NCBI GenBank assembly: GCA_964410125.1
Contig: CAYPGQ010000009.1
Coordinates: 20,541-84,540, forward strand
DNA: 64,000 nt
Direction of reading: 5' to 3'
Origin: G020348385 sp964410125
GTDB lineage: Bacteria > Acidobacteriota > Aminicenantia > Aminicenantales > Aminicenantaceae
Part shown: positions 16,207 to 25,474 of the stretch, piece after piece
Numbering within the stretch: the first letter of the stretch is position 1
How the letters are laid out: each line of letters opens with the position of its first letter
Notes under the pieces: model-generated
What the model saw: only the letters and a program-made list of their open reading frames with translations
The model's database searches: none
Told to the model about the DNA's origin: nothing
Position numbers and translations under genes: made by a program

Positions 16207-17628
16207 CTATATCGGGAAGTGGATGAGGAAAGAGGTTCCTTTGTTCACTTCGCTTTCGACTTCGATTTTTCCCCCATGACAATCGGCCACCCTTTTGACG
16301 ATGGAGAGTCCCATCCCTAAACCGCCAGTTTCTTTAAATCGGGATTTATCCACGACATAAAAGCGGTCGAAGATCAAAGGTTGCGATTCTTCCGGGATCC
16401 CTATGCCCGTGTCTTTAACGAGGAGGGTGAATGTCCCGTCCTTTTTATCCAGACTGACTTCCACCTTCCCTCCCGAATGTGTGTACCGGATGGAATTGTC
16501 GATGATGTTGGCGACCATCCGTTCCAGCAGGACTTCTTCTCCTTTGATTTGGGCTGGTTCCGCCTTCTTGATATCGAGTGTGATGTCTTTCTTTTTTGCG
16601 GCAAGCTCCTGGCTTTCTACGACCTTGAGCAGAATTTCATCCAACTGAACCGACTTGTCGAACTCCTTTTTTTCCAGAGCTTCGATCCTGGAAAGGAAGA
16701 GAAGGTCGTCGATGATCCGTTCCAGATAGGCCGCTTCCTCGAGAGTACTCTTTAAAATTTTTTGGTACTCTTCTTTGTTGCGCTCTTTCCGGAGAAGCAC
16801 TTCGATTTCACCCCGGATTATGGTCAGCGGGGTTCTCAACTCATGGGAGACATCGCCGCTGAATTGTTTGATTTTTTTGACCGATTTTTCCAATCGGGAA
16901 ATCATATCATTGAAGGTATCAACCAGTTCTCCGATCTCGTCTTGGCGTTGTCCGGACTCGATGCGCAAAGACAGATCATCGGCGGAGATATCCTTGGCTG
17001 TTTGAACGACACTCTTGACTGGTTTCAAAGCTTTTCGGATGATAAAATTTCCTCCTAAAGAAGCCAGTAACATCAACCCGCCTCCTGCGAGGATCATGAT
17101 AATCATCAGTCTTCGCAGATCGAATTCGGTGTTCTCCAACGAAATCCCCACCTGCACAATATTGGGCCCTCTTGCAGGATACAGGATAGTGCGTACAGGA
17201 TAGGGGCCGAGTTTCTTTTCATTATGGGTCATGTAAACCAGGCTATCGATGTCCGATCGATCAGCGCGGTAGTAAGTTCTCACATCAAGCAGAAAACTTC
17301 CTTCCTCAACCGGCTCGGGACGAATAACTTCCGTGATTTTTTTTCTTCCATGATCCTGTAATTTTACAATTTGAATCAACGGCTGGTAGGTTTGGAACTT
17401 CCTTGTTGTTTCCCGGATGGCTTTTTCCCAGGACACGCCCCGCTCTCGGTACCAGGTTTCATTAGTCTCACCTGCGATCTCCAGCAATTTGGCATCGAGC
17501 TCATCCAGCAGGCTGTCTTTAAAGCTTTGATACTGAAAAATACCGGCCAGGATGATGATTCCCCCAAGGATCACGATATACCACAGGGTGAGTTTAAAGC
17601 TTAGTGACCGGAATTTTTTAGTCTTCAT
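16207..17628 (-). CDS. Membrane sensor histidine kinase (OmpR-partner type)
   Basis: 473 residues from ATG 17628, overlapping the last 11 nt of the response-regulator gene, which fits translational coupling; a longer frame to 17760 is inside that gene. Two spans (~12-32 and ~175-197) enclose a ~140-residue periplasmic sensor region. HAMP follows (~198-250), then HisKA with H262 (DVSHELRTPL) and HATPase (NSIRYTHSGG, DTGIGI, GLGMGLSIVKR). Layout and HAMP-HisKA sequence resemble the CusS/heavy-metal class, but no metal-binding motif was identified in the sensor part. Confidence 0.9.
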   Translation of the reverse strand: MKTKKFRSLSFKLTLWYIVILGGIIILAGIFQYQSFKDSLLDELDAKLLEIAGETNETWYRERGVSWEKAIRETTRKFQTYQPLIQIVKLQDHGRKKITEVIRPEPVEEGSFLLDVRTYYRADRSDIDSLVYMTHNEKKLGPYPVRTILYPARGPNIVQVGISLENTEFDLRRLMIIMILAGGGLMLLASLGGNFIIRKALKPVKSVVQTAKDISADDLSLRIESGQRQDEIGELVDTFNDMISRLEKSVKKIKQFSGDVSHELRTPLTIIRGEIEVLLRKERNKEEYQKILKSTLEEAAYLERIIDDLLFLSRIEALEKKEFDKSVQLDEILLKVVESQELAAKKKDITLDIKKAEPAQIKGEEVLLERMVANIIDNSIRYTHSGGKVEVSLDKKDGTFTLLVKDTGIGIPEESQPLIFDRFYVVDKSRFKETGGLGMGLSIVKRVADCHGGKIEVESEVNKGTSFLIHFPI

Positions 17629-18289
17629 CGATCTGGAATCCATGGCCGCGGATGGTTTGGATAAGCTTGATATCAAAATCTTTGTCGATTTTGTTGCGGA
17701 GATGATTGATGTACACGTTAACGATGTTGCTGAAACCTTCATAATCCATGTCCCAGACATGTTCGAGGATCATGGATGGAGTTACGGTTCGCCCCCGGTT
17801 TCGTAGCAAATACTCCAACAAGGCATATTCTTTGCCGGTGAGATCGATCTTTTCACCCGCTCTGGTAACCATCCGCCTTAAGGGATCCAGTTCCAGGTCT
17901 CCAACCTTTAGTTCTTTGGTCTTGTAATCCTGGCTTCTTCTCAGGAGCGCGCGAATCCGGGCTAACAGCTCATCGAAAGAGAATGGCTTGGTCAGATAAT
18001 CATCGGCGCCCTCGGAAAGCCCTGTCACCTTGTCCTCTATCTCGTCTTTTGCTGTCAGCATAAGGATAGGCGTGAGAATCGCCTTTTGTCTCATTTCCCG
18101 GCAAACCGTGAAGCCGTCCATCCCAGGCAACATGATGTCCAAAACGATCACATCGTACGGGTTGAGTTGGACAAGGTATAAAGCATCGGTGCCGTTGCGG
18201 CAGACATCCACGGCATATTGTTCTTCCTGCAGACCCCTTTTTAGAAATCCCCCGACCTTTTTGTCATCTTCCACGATAAGTATTCGCAT
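17618..18289 (-). CDS. OmpR/PhoB-family response regulator
   Basis: 223 residues from ATG 18289 (MRILIVEDDKK); an upstream in-frame start at 18337 would add 16 residues that do not belong to the fold. Receiver: D51 in DVIVLDIMLPGMDG, Lys in LTKPFSFDEL. Output: winged helix (~125-223) with KEYALLEYLLRNRGR and SNIVNVYINHLRNKID. It precedes and overlaps the sensor kinase gene. It likely regulates the adjacent secreted barrel-like gene or its own operon. Confidence 0.92.
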   Translation of the reverse strand: MRILIVEDDKKVGGFLKRGLQEEQYAVDVCRNGTDALYLVQLNPYDVIVLDIMLPGMDGFTVCREMRQKAILTPILMLTAKDEIEDKVTGLSEGADDYLTKPFSFDELLARIRALLRRSQDYKTKELKVGDLELDPLRRMVTRAGEKIDLTGKEYALLEYLLRNRGRTVTPSMILEHVWDMDYEGFSNIVNVYINHLRNKIDKDFDIKLIQTIRGHGFQIDED

Positions 18290-18348
18290 GGCCTTATTAT
18301 AATTCACGTCTGCGGAAAAGGAAATGGAATCTGACATACACTTAAGGT

Positions 18349-19641
18349 TTAAAACCTGCCCCTTCCTCGGTATCGTGTTCTTCCAAACCGGGGATTGACC
18401 ACATTGCTGTAAACCGATCCGAAGGTGTACCGCAATCCCACGGATATGGAATAATCGTAGGCTGTGAGCAACTCTTTTCTTGCCAGGAGGACCTCATCCA
18501 GAGATGCATCTCCTATTGGCAAGGACAATTGGTCGTGGACAAGGTCATATCGTCCATTAATATCTAAAGAGAGTCCCTTAAATACTCGGATATCCAGGTT
18601 CCCGTATACTTGCAGGCGATTTTTTTTAAAGTCATGGAAATAATTCGAGCCTTCGATCGAAGCGGAAGCATTCCCCCAAGGCTCTCTGATGCTGAGAGTT
18701 ACCGTGAGTGACTGATTGAACAGAGTCTCTGACATTTTGTCGTAAATTGTCACGTCCCTGTAATTGGCGTGGTTGTATCCAATTTTGTAAAGGAACCTGA
18801 GCTGTCGCCTTGTGGATTCGGAATAAGGCCAAATATTGTACTCCACTGCGGGGGCAATCGTGAAAAGAAGATCCAAGTTGCTGTACGTGTTCGCTTCAGC
18901 CTCGATCCAACCTCCTATTGACCAGTGGTCGTTGATGCTTTTCACGACCATGCTCGTGGCGTTTTTTTGCTCAGAGACACTTTCGATGTATTCGTCTTCA
19001 TAATCGTATGTGCGTTTGTCGAAATCGCCGGAGAGACCCAACCGGATATTCCAGTCGGGCGTGACCCTGTTGGCCGAGATGTTCACATCCAGGGAGCGAG
19101 AGCTTCGGCTGGATTCTCCTGATAAGCGGGCGTCCACACTTATACTGAACACCCAAAAATTCCAGGGGTCCTTAACTGCAGTTGGTTTGAGTTTTTGATG
19201 GAAGCTCAAGTAGATGTGTTCGGCTATCGGCGTTTTGACCACATACGGGAAAAGTCCCCTTTTCATCACCTCGACCTGGCCTTTTCTGGTCTCATCTCTC
19301 GTATCGTTCGGGCCGGATGAATAGGTGAGGGAATTGTCCAAACCTGTGTATTCGTTCAATCCGATAAAGGCGAACGTGTATTCCTGGCCTCCGCTTCCTG
19401 TGCTTTGGTCTGTTACCAGAACATGGATGTCTGCGTCCTTTCTATCGCGGACATAATTGATATAGGTGATTTCTTCCCGGAAAAAGTCTCTGTCGCATCT
19501 GCGGCAGTCGAGAAAGACTTTTGGGGCGGCCTCTTTAAGCTCATCCACGTTGGGTTTAGGATTGTCAGCCATAAGTTGAGTTGTCGGCAAAGAACAACAA
19601 ATCCACACGAGTAGAAAAAAAAGTATTCGTGATCGCTTCAT
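18349..19641 (-). CDS. Secreted beta-rich protein, probably outer-membrane barrel, unknown function
   Basis: 430 residues from ATG 19641, which has AAGGAG 8 nt upstream; a start 10 codons earlier lacks a site. Signal peptide at ~1-25. The N-terminal part has a CRRCDRDFFREEITYINYVRD motif followed by ADIHVLVTDQSTGSGG, a recurring pattern in uncharacterised exported proteins of Bacteroidota, Ignavibacteria and Acidobacteria. The rest is alternating aromatic/polar strands ending in a beta-strand and a Arg-rich tail. First gene of a three-gene run with the two-component system, so it may be its target or sensor partner. Confidence 0.6.
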   Translation of the reverse strand: MKRSRILFFLLVWICCSLPTTQLMADNPKPNVDELKEAAPKVFLDCRRCDRDFFREEITYINYVRDRKDADIHVLVTDQSTGSGGQEYTFAFIGLNEYTGLDNSLTYSSGPNDTRDETRKGQVEVMKRGLFPYVVKTPIAEHIYLSFHQKLKPTAVKDPWNFWVFSISVDARLSGESSRSSRSLDVNISANRVTPDWNIRLGLSGDFDKRTYDYEDEYIESVSEQKNATSMVVKSINDHWSIGGWIEAEANTYSNLDLLFTIAPAVEYNIWPYSESTRRQLRFLYKIGYNHANYRDVTIYDKMSETLFNQSLTVTLSIREPWGNASASIEGSNYFHDFKKNRLQVYGNLDIRVFKGLSLDINGRYDLVHDQLSLPIGDASLDEVLLARKELLTAYDYSISVGLRYTFGSVYSNVVNPRFGRTRYRGRGRF

Positions 19642-19755
19642 TCCTATTCTCCTTTGTCTTTCGAATTTCACTCCTTTTAGGTAAATCAGGATAGCACATG
19701 AATGTTAAAAGAATGTGAATATTACATTAAAGAATTTTAATCTTCACTTCCTGAA

Positions 19756-21105
19756 TTATTTTATGAGGAAAAGCTTTGTTTGGTGTCCGTCGATGAATTT
19801 GCAGCCGTCTTTGGTGAAAACGCCCCCTTCTTCCAGGCCCATTCGTATATCCAGATTGTCCCACTCCGGCACTTTGTACCTGTTGTTCATTTCGATGGCG
19901 TAACACGTGTTGTAATACAGAGGGTAATCTCCCCGTACGGGGACGCCGTCCTGCCGGTTCCAGAGCCCGACCACAAATCCGGCGGCATGTCCATGCACTC
20001 CCAGAGGGTGGCAGTAGACGCTGGGTGTCAGGCCTTCGGCCTTGGCTTTCTCTAGCGAAGAACGAAGAACTTCGTTTCCGGTTCGGCCGATCCGGTGTTC
20101 TGCCATCACGATATCCTGCAGCCGGTTTCCTCTGAGCAACGCTTCTTTCAATCCCTTCGGGGCATCATTTTCGCCGATTCGGCACACGTAAGCATTTTGC
20201 TGGGTGTCGGTGCAGAGCCCTAGATATACGATGCCTATATCGCAATGCAGGAGATCTCCGCGCCGGATAATATGAGGATTGTCCTTGTACATCATTGCAT
20301 CTTTCTCGGAGCGTTGAATAGAGACGGAGGGCTGAAACCAGGTTTCCAGGCCGAGGTCTGTAAACCGCTGCCGGATCCACCAAACCACGTCCTTAGTAGT
20401 TGTCGCATCGGGAACGATCACTTGATTCGAGAAGAATTCGGCGATGATGTCGTGGGCAACCCCGCAGATGTGACGATACAGACTCAGCTCACGAGGGCTT
20501 CGCGTTTCAAGCCACCCCACACACAGGTTTTCGGCCGATACCAGACGGGTAGATAATTCTGGCCCAAAAGCTTTGACTAAACCAGCCTTGAAGGAGGCCG
20601 ACAGCCCATCTCCGAAAGCCCATGTTTCCGATTCGTTTATCCCGATTTTTTTTGGATTGTTCTTTTTAATATAGTCGGCTAGGACCTCCATCTGATCTTT
20701 GCTTTGGTCTGTGAAGATGGATTTATACCATTTTCCCATCCCATAGAAGCTGCCTGTCAGCCTTGCCACGCCCTTCTCTTTTCCTTTGTCATGGAAGATG
20801 AGGATGGAAGTGCGGCGGGCGGCCATGGTCGGTTCCGGGATCAAAGTCAGGTAAACTGGGTCCTCGTTATACTCTCTGCAGATGATGAGCCACATATCTA
20901 TCCCTTCCCGGCGCATCAGCTCGGGAATGATGTGCTCCAACCGCCATTCCAGTATTTCGTTCATGACCTTGGCCCTGTCTTTTTCCGGCAGGATGTTGTC
21001 GATGTCTCGAACAGCCGTGGTCCCGATATTCTGAGAATATGCCGTTCCCGCAACTATTGATAAAAGGACTACCAAACAAACATACAAAGATTTTCCTGTT
21101 TTCAT
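19756..21105 (-). CDS. Exported M24-family metallopeptidase (Xaa-Pro aminopeptidase-like)
   Basis: 449 residues with a signal peptide (~1-24). The N-terminal creatinase-like domain is present (~45-215). The C-terminal pita-bread fold shows the metal ligands: LHCDIGIVYLGLCTDTQQ (two Asp), HPLGVHGHAAG (His) and the Glu residues in YAIEMNNR and GGVFTKDG. Family enzymes remove N-terminal residues before proline or hydrolyse related dipeptides using two metal ions. Here it acts outside the cytoplasm, and it sits next to two exported M14 carboxypeptidases on the same strand (49-nt gap), which suggests a peptide-degrading set. Confidence 0.85.
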   Translation of the reverse strand: MKTGKSLYVCLVVLLSIVAGTAYSQNIGTTAVRDIDNILPEKDRAKVMNEILEWRLEHIIPELMRREGIDMWLIICREYNEDPVYLTLIPEPTMAARRTSILIFHDKGKEKGVARLTGSFYGMGKWYKSIFTDQSKDQMEVLADYIKKNNPKKIGINESETWAFGDGLSASFKAGLVKAFGPELSTRLVSAENLCVGWLETRSPRELSLYRHICGVAHDIIAEFFSNQVIVPDATTTKDVVWWIRQRFTDLGLETWFQPSVSIQRSEKDAMMYKDNPHIIRRGDLLHCDIGIVYLGLCTDTQQNAYVCRIGENDAPKGLKEALLRGNRLQDIVMAEHRIGRTGNEVLRSSLEKAKAEGLTPSVYCHPLGVHGHAAGFVVGLWNRQDGVPVRGDYPLYYNTCYAIEMNNRYKVPEWDNLDIRMGLEEGGVFTKDGCKFIDGHQTKLFLIK

Positions 21106-21154
21106 ATGAACCTCGCTCTATAAAATTTTCTTTATGCCAAGAATAAGTTCAAAT

Positions 21155-23038
21155 CTACTGAACTTTGATGTTGATCCGCTTGGTGTCCGTGCCTCCGTTT
21201 TGAGACTTCACCTGAACCTCGACCCAGCCCTGGCCACCGTCCATCTTTACGAGAGCACCGAAACGGAGCGTCTGTTTTCCTTTCAGCCAAAACTCGGTTC
21301 CCTTTTTCGTGATCAATTCCACCTGCGCGCCGGGATTGGATGGATTGATAGCGGCTGAGCCTTTCGGAACCTCGATCATCGAAATATTGTTGGATGTCTT
21401 GAGCATGATCTTATCTTTTTTGACAAGTTTCAATTGTTGGCTTCTGTCCGAGGCAGTCGGGTAAACCCTGTTGTTTTTGACTGCTGCCTCGATCCAGTAA
21501 AGGTTATCCGCTGCCGGGCGCACGGTGATTTCCTCAACCTCGACCTTGGGGAACTGGCTGGCACAGTACATCACGAACTGGGCATTTTTGTAGGCTTCCT
21601 GCTCGATATACCGGGCAGGAGGGGTTCGGCGGATGTGTTTTTTCGGGGATCCGCCTATCCATATCTCCCCCAGGTCGGGGTGGTCTACTTTGTGCGGATT
21701 TATCCAACCTTCACCCATGAGCTCGATATCGATCCATTGGAGCATTTCTTCATCGGAAACACGGCCGTCGCCGTCCATATCCGCATATTCGGCATTCGAA
21801 CCCCAGAGTTCGATCAGATAGCTGTAAGCACCAAGCATGTAATAGGTGGCTGCGTTAGCCTGACCGCTGAGTCCACCGATGGTCGGGCGGTAATTTTGCA
21901 GAATTCGTGCCCCAGTGCTGACGATAGCCGTCTGGGTGTCCATATCGTGCTGATTGACCGGTGCCACCTGGCGGTCAAAAAGCTGAGCGTACTTGTTTCT
22001 TTCCCTCATCATCGCTAGACGTTGCTCTTGCATCTCTTGCATTCGCTGGGCCTGTTCGGCACTCATATTGGGCTGCCGGACTGCCGGAGGGGCCTGGAAC
22101 ATGACCAAACGGCCTGTATTGTGGTAGTGAAAACTGGCAAAGATGTTCGGATGGTTGAGCTGAAACTCGAACACATTCCGGCATTCGGACTCTGACATCG
22201 GATAGGGATTTCCTGCCTGCAGGTTCCATCCGTAGGGATAATTCCTGTTGGGGTCAGGGCCACCGATGTCGTCCTCATTGATCAACCCGTCGCCGTCGTT
22301 GTCGTATCCTTCTCCGCCAATGCGGGTGAAAAGTTTTACTCCTTCTTCTGGATTTTCTACACGGATGAATTGCCTCTTGTCAGCAGAGAGTTTGTAGTTC
22401 CCTTTGGGGCCCTCGATGTACATGGTAGAGAGTTCTCCATCACCGTCCACATCTTCGGTTTGATCCTCATCGTAAAGCCCGTCGCCGTCGTTATCTTCCG
22501 GCCGGTAGGGTTCGCGCGGATTGTTCGGGGTGTTGGGATGTACGACAAAGGATTCGTTGGCATCCACGTTCAATCCCGGCAGGAGGTAGAAGGTGCAGTT
22601 GTCCACAAGATCATGCACATAGGGATCGTAATTGTACCGTGTCAACAAGTACCACATCAGATAAAGAGAGCATGTGATGCCGTTGACTTCATTACCGTGC
22701 ACAGCACCGTCCACCCACATGGCTGTTTTCTCGGAATGTTTTCCGGTCGCCTTGGCTGTTATGGTGATTAAGTACTGGTCACGGTCCATCCGGCTTTTTC
22801 CGATGGACTGGATATCCGAGAGCTGCGGATACTTTTTTTGTATGTTGTGCATGATTTTGGTCCACTCCGCATAGCTGTAATACCGGCTCCAACTGATCGG
22901 AAAGTCCAATTCTCCATGGTATCCACCCGGGCTTTTTTGCAGATTTTTCTGGGCGATGCCTGGGGGAGTCAGGACAAGAACCATGGTTATTACAAGAGTT
23001 GCTGTGTATTTAAACAATCTTTTGATTTTCATCTTCAT
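21155..23038 (-). CDS. Exported M14 zinc carboxypeptidase with Ca-binding-type inserts (A)
   Basis: 627 residues with a signal peptide (~1-29). Zinc site: H114 and E117 in GAVHGNEVNG, and a downstream His in SFHYHNTGR (~304-306); the catalytic Glu is likely in YLIELWGS. Aspartate-rich DxDxDG loops interrupt the catalytic domain at ~182-203 (DNDGDGLYDED and DVDGDGE), ~246-257 (DNDGDGLINEDD) and ~423 (DMDGDGRVSDEE), resembling EF-hand or thrombospondin type 3 calcium loops. A beta-rich C-terminal domain (~520-627) follows. Likely a secreted peptidase stabilised by calcium. Paralogue of the next upstream gene, 7 nt away. Confidence 0.87.
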   Translation of the reverse strand: MKMKIKRLFKYTATLVITMVLVLTPPGIAQKNLQKSPGGYHGELDFPISWSRYYSYAEWTKIMHNIQKKYPQLSDIQSIGKSRMDRDQYLITITAKATGKHSEKTAMWVDGAVHGNEVNGITCSLYLMWYLLTRYNYDPYVHDLVDNCTFYLLPGLNVDANESFVVHPNTPNNPREPYRPEDNDGDGLYDEDQTEDVDGDGELSTMYIEGPKGNYKLSADKRQFIRVENPEEGVKLFTRIGGEGYDNDGDGLINEDDIGGPDPNRNYPYGWNLQAGNPYPMSESECRNVFEFQLNHPNIFASFHYHNTGRLVMFQAPPAVRQPNMSAEQAQRMQEMQEQRLAMMRERNKYAQLFDRQVAPVNQHDMDTQTAIVSTGARILQNYRPTIGGLSGQANAATYYMLGAYSYLIELWGSNAEYADMDGDGRVSDEEMLQWIDIELMGEGWINPHKVDHPDLGEIWIGGSPKKHIRRTPPARYIEQEAYKNAQFVMYCASQFPKVEVEEITVRPAADNLYWIEAAVKNNRVYPTASDRSQQLKLVKKDKIMLKTSNNISMIEVPKGSAAINPSNPGAQVELITKKGTEFWLKGKQTLRFGALVKMDGGQGWVEVQVKSQNGGTDTKRINIKVQ

Positions 23039-23045
23039 CCTCCCT

Positions 23046-25172
23046 TTAATCGATAGAAACAGGTTTCGCCTTGGTACCGCCCTTCTGCGAAGTAACCACG
23101 ACCTTGAGCGGTGTGTTTCCCTCCACCGCCACCAGCCATGTAACAGTCCGTGAAGGGCCCTTCTGGTTGACCTGGGTCGGTTGCCTCCGTTGTTGCCGCA
23201 TAAAAGGCATCGGGAAACCCGGAGGATAGAAAAATCGCCGTTGGGATCGCTCTTGAGCAGGTGCTGCTGGCATCCTTTGTCCTGTGTAGCCAGGAATTTT
23301 CATGGTTCCTTCCATCACACCCAGCTTTTGGAAAGGCGTTCCGAGCAGATAAGTTGTTTTGGTGGGATCGCCGATAAGCCAGATCACGTCCTCTCTGTTT
23401 CCTGCCAGCTGAGCGCCTCGTGCAACATGGGTAGCGAGGTTCCCTTCATTTTTGACCTTGGCTGTGATTTGAACAACTTTGAATTTTCCCTTTGATTTGC
23501 CTTTTTTAATCGTGACCTGATCACCACTCTGAATTGCTTTGGCTTCTTTAGCGCTGTTGGTTGTGTATAGTACTTTAGCTTTGACATCGGTGATCACGAC
23601 CTCTGGCAAAAGCCCTGCGCGGAAAAACGTGAACTGCCAATGATCCTCGCATACCTTACGCAGCGGGTCACCAGGCCAAGCATTGTTGCGCAAGTTGGGA
23701 AGCCAACCGCCGATTTCTCCATCACCAAGCTCTGGGTGCTTGAATGGTTTCCAGTCGACAAAAAGCCCGCCGCCGTATTTTTCATCCTGGTATTTCAGTG
23801 TTTCCCGTTGTCTCTGGGTATAATTCTCATCTCCTTCGGATTTGGGAAAACCGGGGATGTCATTCCTGGGATTCCAGAGTTCAGTGCAGAGGGTGTATAT
23901 GCCGTACTGCATGTACATCCAGTCTGCGGCCATGCCATAGCTGTAACGTTGGTCACGTTCTTCATTGTAACTCACCCTCCAGCCCCATGGCAGCTCGTAT
24001 CCCCGCATGATGGCATATTTATTTTTCGATGTCTTCTTGAGCTCCTCCTTGTATTTATCCAGGTTGTCGGGATTTTGCCATGCTTCCGGGATCTCCTCCC
24101 CTATGATCTCCAGGTATTTTTTTCCCATGATGAAGTCCAAAACCGCCACGTCCTTTAGGTGCAGGTTGGGGTGCGGGGCTGTCCCCATCGGGCGGAAGGT
24201 AAATCCGCCCGAGGTATGGTAATTCTGCGCCATCAGAATATTTGTGTGGTTGGTCAGAAACTCGGCCATGGCGTGGGTTTCAGGCGCTGAGGTGGGGTAG
24301 TTACCCGAGCCGCCGGCAAATCCGTCGGGCCGCCACCAACCTTCGGGATAATTTCGGTTGAGGTCGATCCCAGACTCAGAATCCTCCCCGCGCTTGCCAT
24401 CGCCATCGTTGTCCTTATCCTCTGTGATAACAGAATAACGGGGCTTGTCTGTTTTTTGGTTTCCTCGGACTCGTATCATCAGGCGTGGATCTTGGTCATC
24501 CATGACGTAGTTACCCTTGGGATCCTTATAGCGGAACTGGAGGATTCGCCCGTCTCCATCGAGGTCGTCTGGTCCGTCCTCGTTGATCTTCCCGTCGTTA
24601 TCGTCATCTTTTTTCATGCTGTTGTATCGCTGTGGTATACCTTTTTCCACACTGTTGTACACTCCGTCCGGATTGACCATCGGGCAGATGAAGAAGGTTT
24701 TGTTGTCGATTATGGTTGTGATCTCTTTGTCGGATCCATAACCTGAGACCAGCTTATCGATGGTGTACAGACAGACTTCGGTCCCGGTAAACTCGTTTCC
24801 GTGCGTGGCTCCAGAGATCCAGTGACCTGGTTTTCCTTGATAGGATTTCATCGGGATGACATTTTTCACGCCTTCTTTGCGTTTGTTCCGAAGGTCTACA
24901 TGGGCGTCGATCGTAGTCCCGGTCTTCATGTTGGAGATTACGAGGACATAAATTGACCTGCCCATCGTGCTTTTCCCTATTTCTGTGAGTTTGGTGATGT
25001 TTGGATAGGCTTTGGCCACGGCCTTAAGATAGTTCAACGTGCCGGTGTAGCCGTGGTATTTGTCGAAACTAATCGGCACTTTTTGTGCGGCGCGCATAGG
25101 AGTGCTAATGATAAGGCCAAACATGATAAATAAGATGGCTATCCTGAGAAAATAGACAGATTTCAACTTCAT
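23046..25172 (-). CDS. Exported M14 zinc carboxypeptidase with Ca-binding-type inserts (B)
   Basis: 708 residues from ATG 25172, which has GGAGGG 8 nt upstream; the longer frame to 25280 lacks a site and would bury the signal peptide. Zinc site H124/E127 (GATHGNEFTG) and a later His (MAQNYHTSGG). DxDxDG loops occur at DDDNDGKINEDG, DLDGDGRI and DKDNDGDGKRGED, followed by SGIDLNRNYPEGW. The C-terminal region (~560-708) is beta-rich, with a Pro/Gln/Arg-rich low-complexity stretch (~640-670). Same plan as its neighbour, so a tandem duplication. Confidence 0.87.
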   Translation of the reverse strand: MKLKSVYFLRIAILFIMFGLIISTPMRAAQKVPISFDKYHGYTGTLNYLKAVAKAYPNITKLTEIGKSTMGRSIYVLVISNMKTGTTIDAHVDLRNKRKEGVKNVIPMKSYQGKPGHWISGATHGNEFTGTEVCLYTIDKLVSGYGSDKEITTIIDNKTFFICPMVNPDGVYNSVEKGIPQRYNSMKKDDDNDGKINEDGPDDLDGDGRILQFRYKDPKGNYVMDDQDPRLMIRVRGNQKTDKPRYSVITEDKDNDGDGKRGEDSESGIDLNRNYPEGWWRPDGFAGGSGNYPTSAPETHAMAEFLTNHTNILMAQNYHTSGGFTFRPMGTAPHPNLHLKDVAVLDFIMGKKYLEIIGEEIPEAWQNPDNLDKYKEELKKTSKNKYAIMRGYELPWGWRVSYNEERDQRYSYGMAADWMYMQYGIYTLCTELWNPRNDIPGFPKSEGDENYTQRQRETLKYQDEKYGGGLFVDWKPFKHPELGDGEIGGWLPNLRNNAWPGDPLRKVCEDHWQFTFFRAGLLPEVVITDVKAKVLYTTNSAKEAKAIQSGDQVTIKKGKSKGKFKVVQITAKVKNEGNLATHVARGAQLAGNREDVIWLIGDPTKTTYLLGTPFQKLGVMEGTMKIPGYTGQRMPAAPAQERSQRRFFYPPGFPMPFMRQQRRQPTQVNQKGPSRTVTWLVAVEGNTPLKVVVTSQKGGTKAKPVSID

Positions 25173-25338
25173 AACATTGTCCCTCCATAAGTTAGATATT
25201 TGTAAAAAAAAGTTGGGATGACTTGATAAGAACACATGGAAAGATATTACATAATACAATCGGACGATAAAATCAATCATTTCCTACATTCCCTTGCTTG
25301 GCTTCCGAAACGGATAGAGATTAAATGAGATAGGCTAA

Positions 25339-25388
25339 TTTTTGGGCAAAAAAAGGGCTTAAATCGAAGTTTTTTTTAGGCCCAAAAA
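25339..25388. repeat. AT-rich imperfect hairpin between divergent genes
   Basis: TTTTTGGGC (25339-25347) pairs with GCCCAAAAA (25380-25388), and inner A7/T8 runs can extend the stem with a 2-nt bulge. It lies in the 302-bp gap between the divergent M14 and VWFA genes, so it is not an ordinary terminator. The rest of this gap is AT-rich with no other recognisable feature. Confidence 0.4.
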
Positions 25389-25474
25389 AATAGTGTGATT
25401 TGCTATTAATGGAAAGACTCATGACGTGACTGAAATGGTCAAGTATGCTATGGTGATAAATTGATTCCGAATTT

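Noticed and set aside
21975..22229. 84-residue minus-strand frame in the M14 gene
   Set aside because: Alternative frame of a strongly supported peptidase gene.
25339..25388. Transcription terminator
   Set aside because: The hairpin lies between two divergent genes, not after a gene end.
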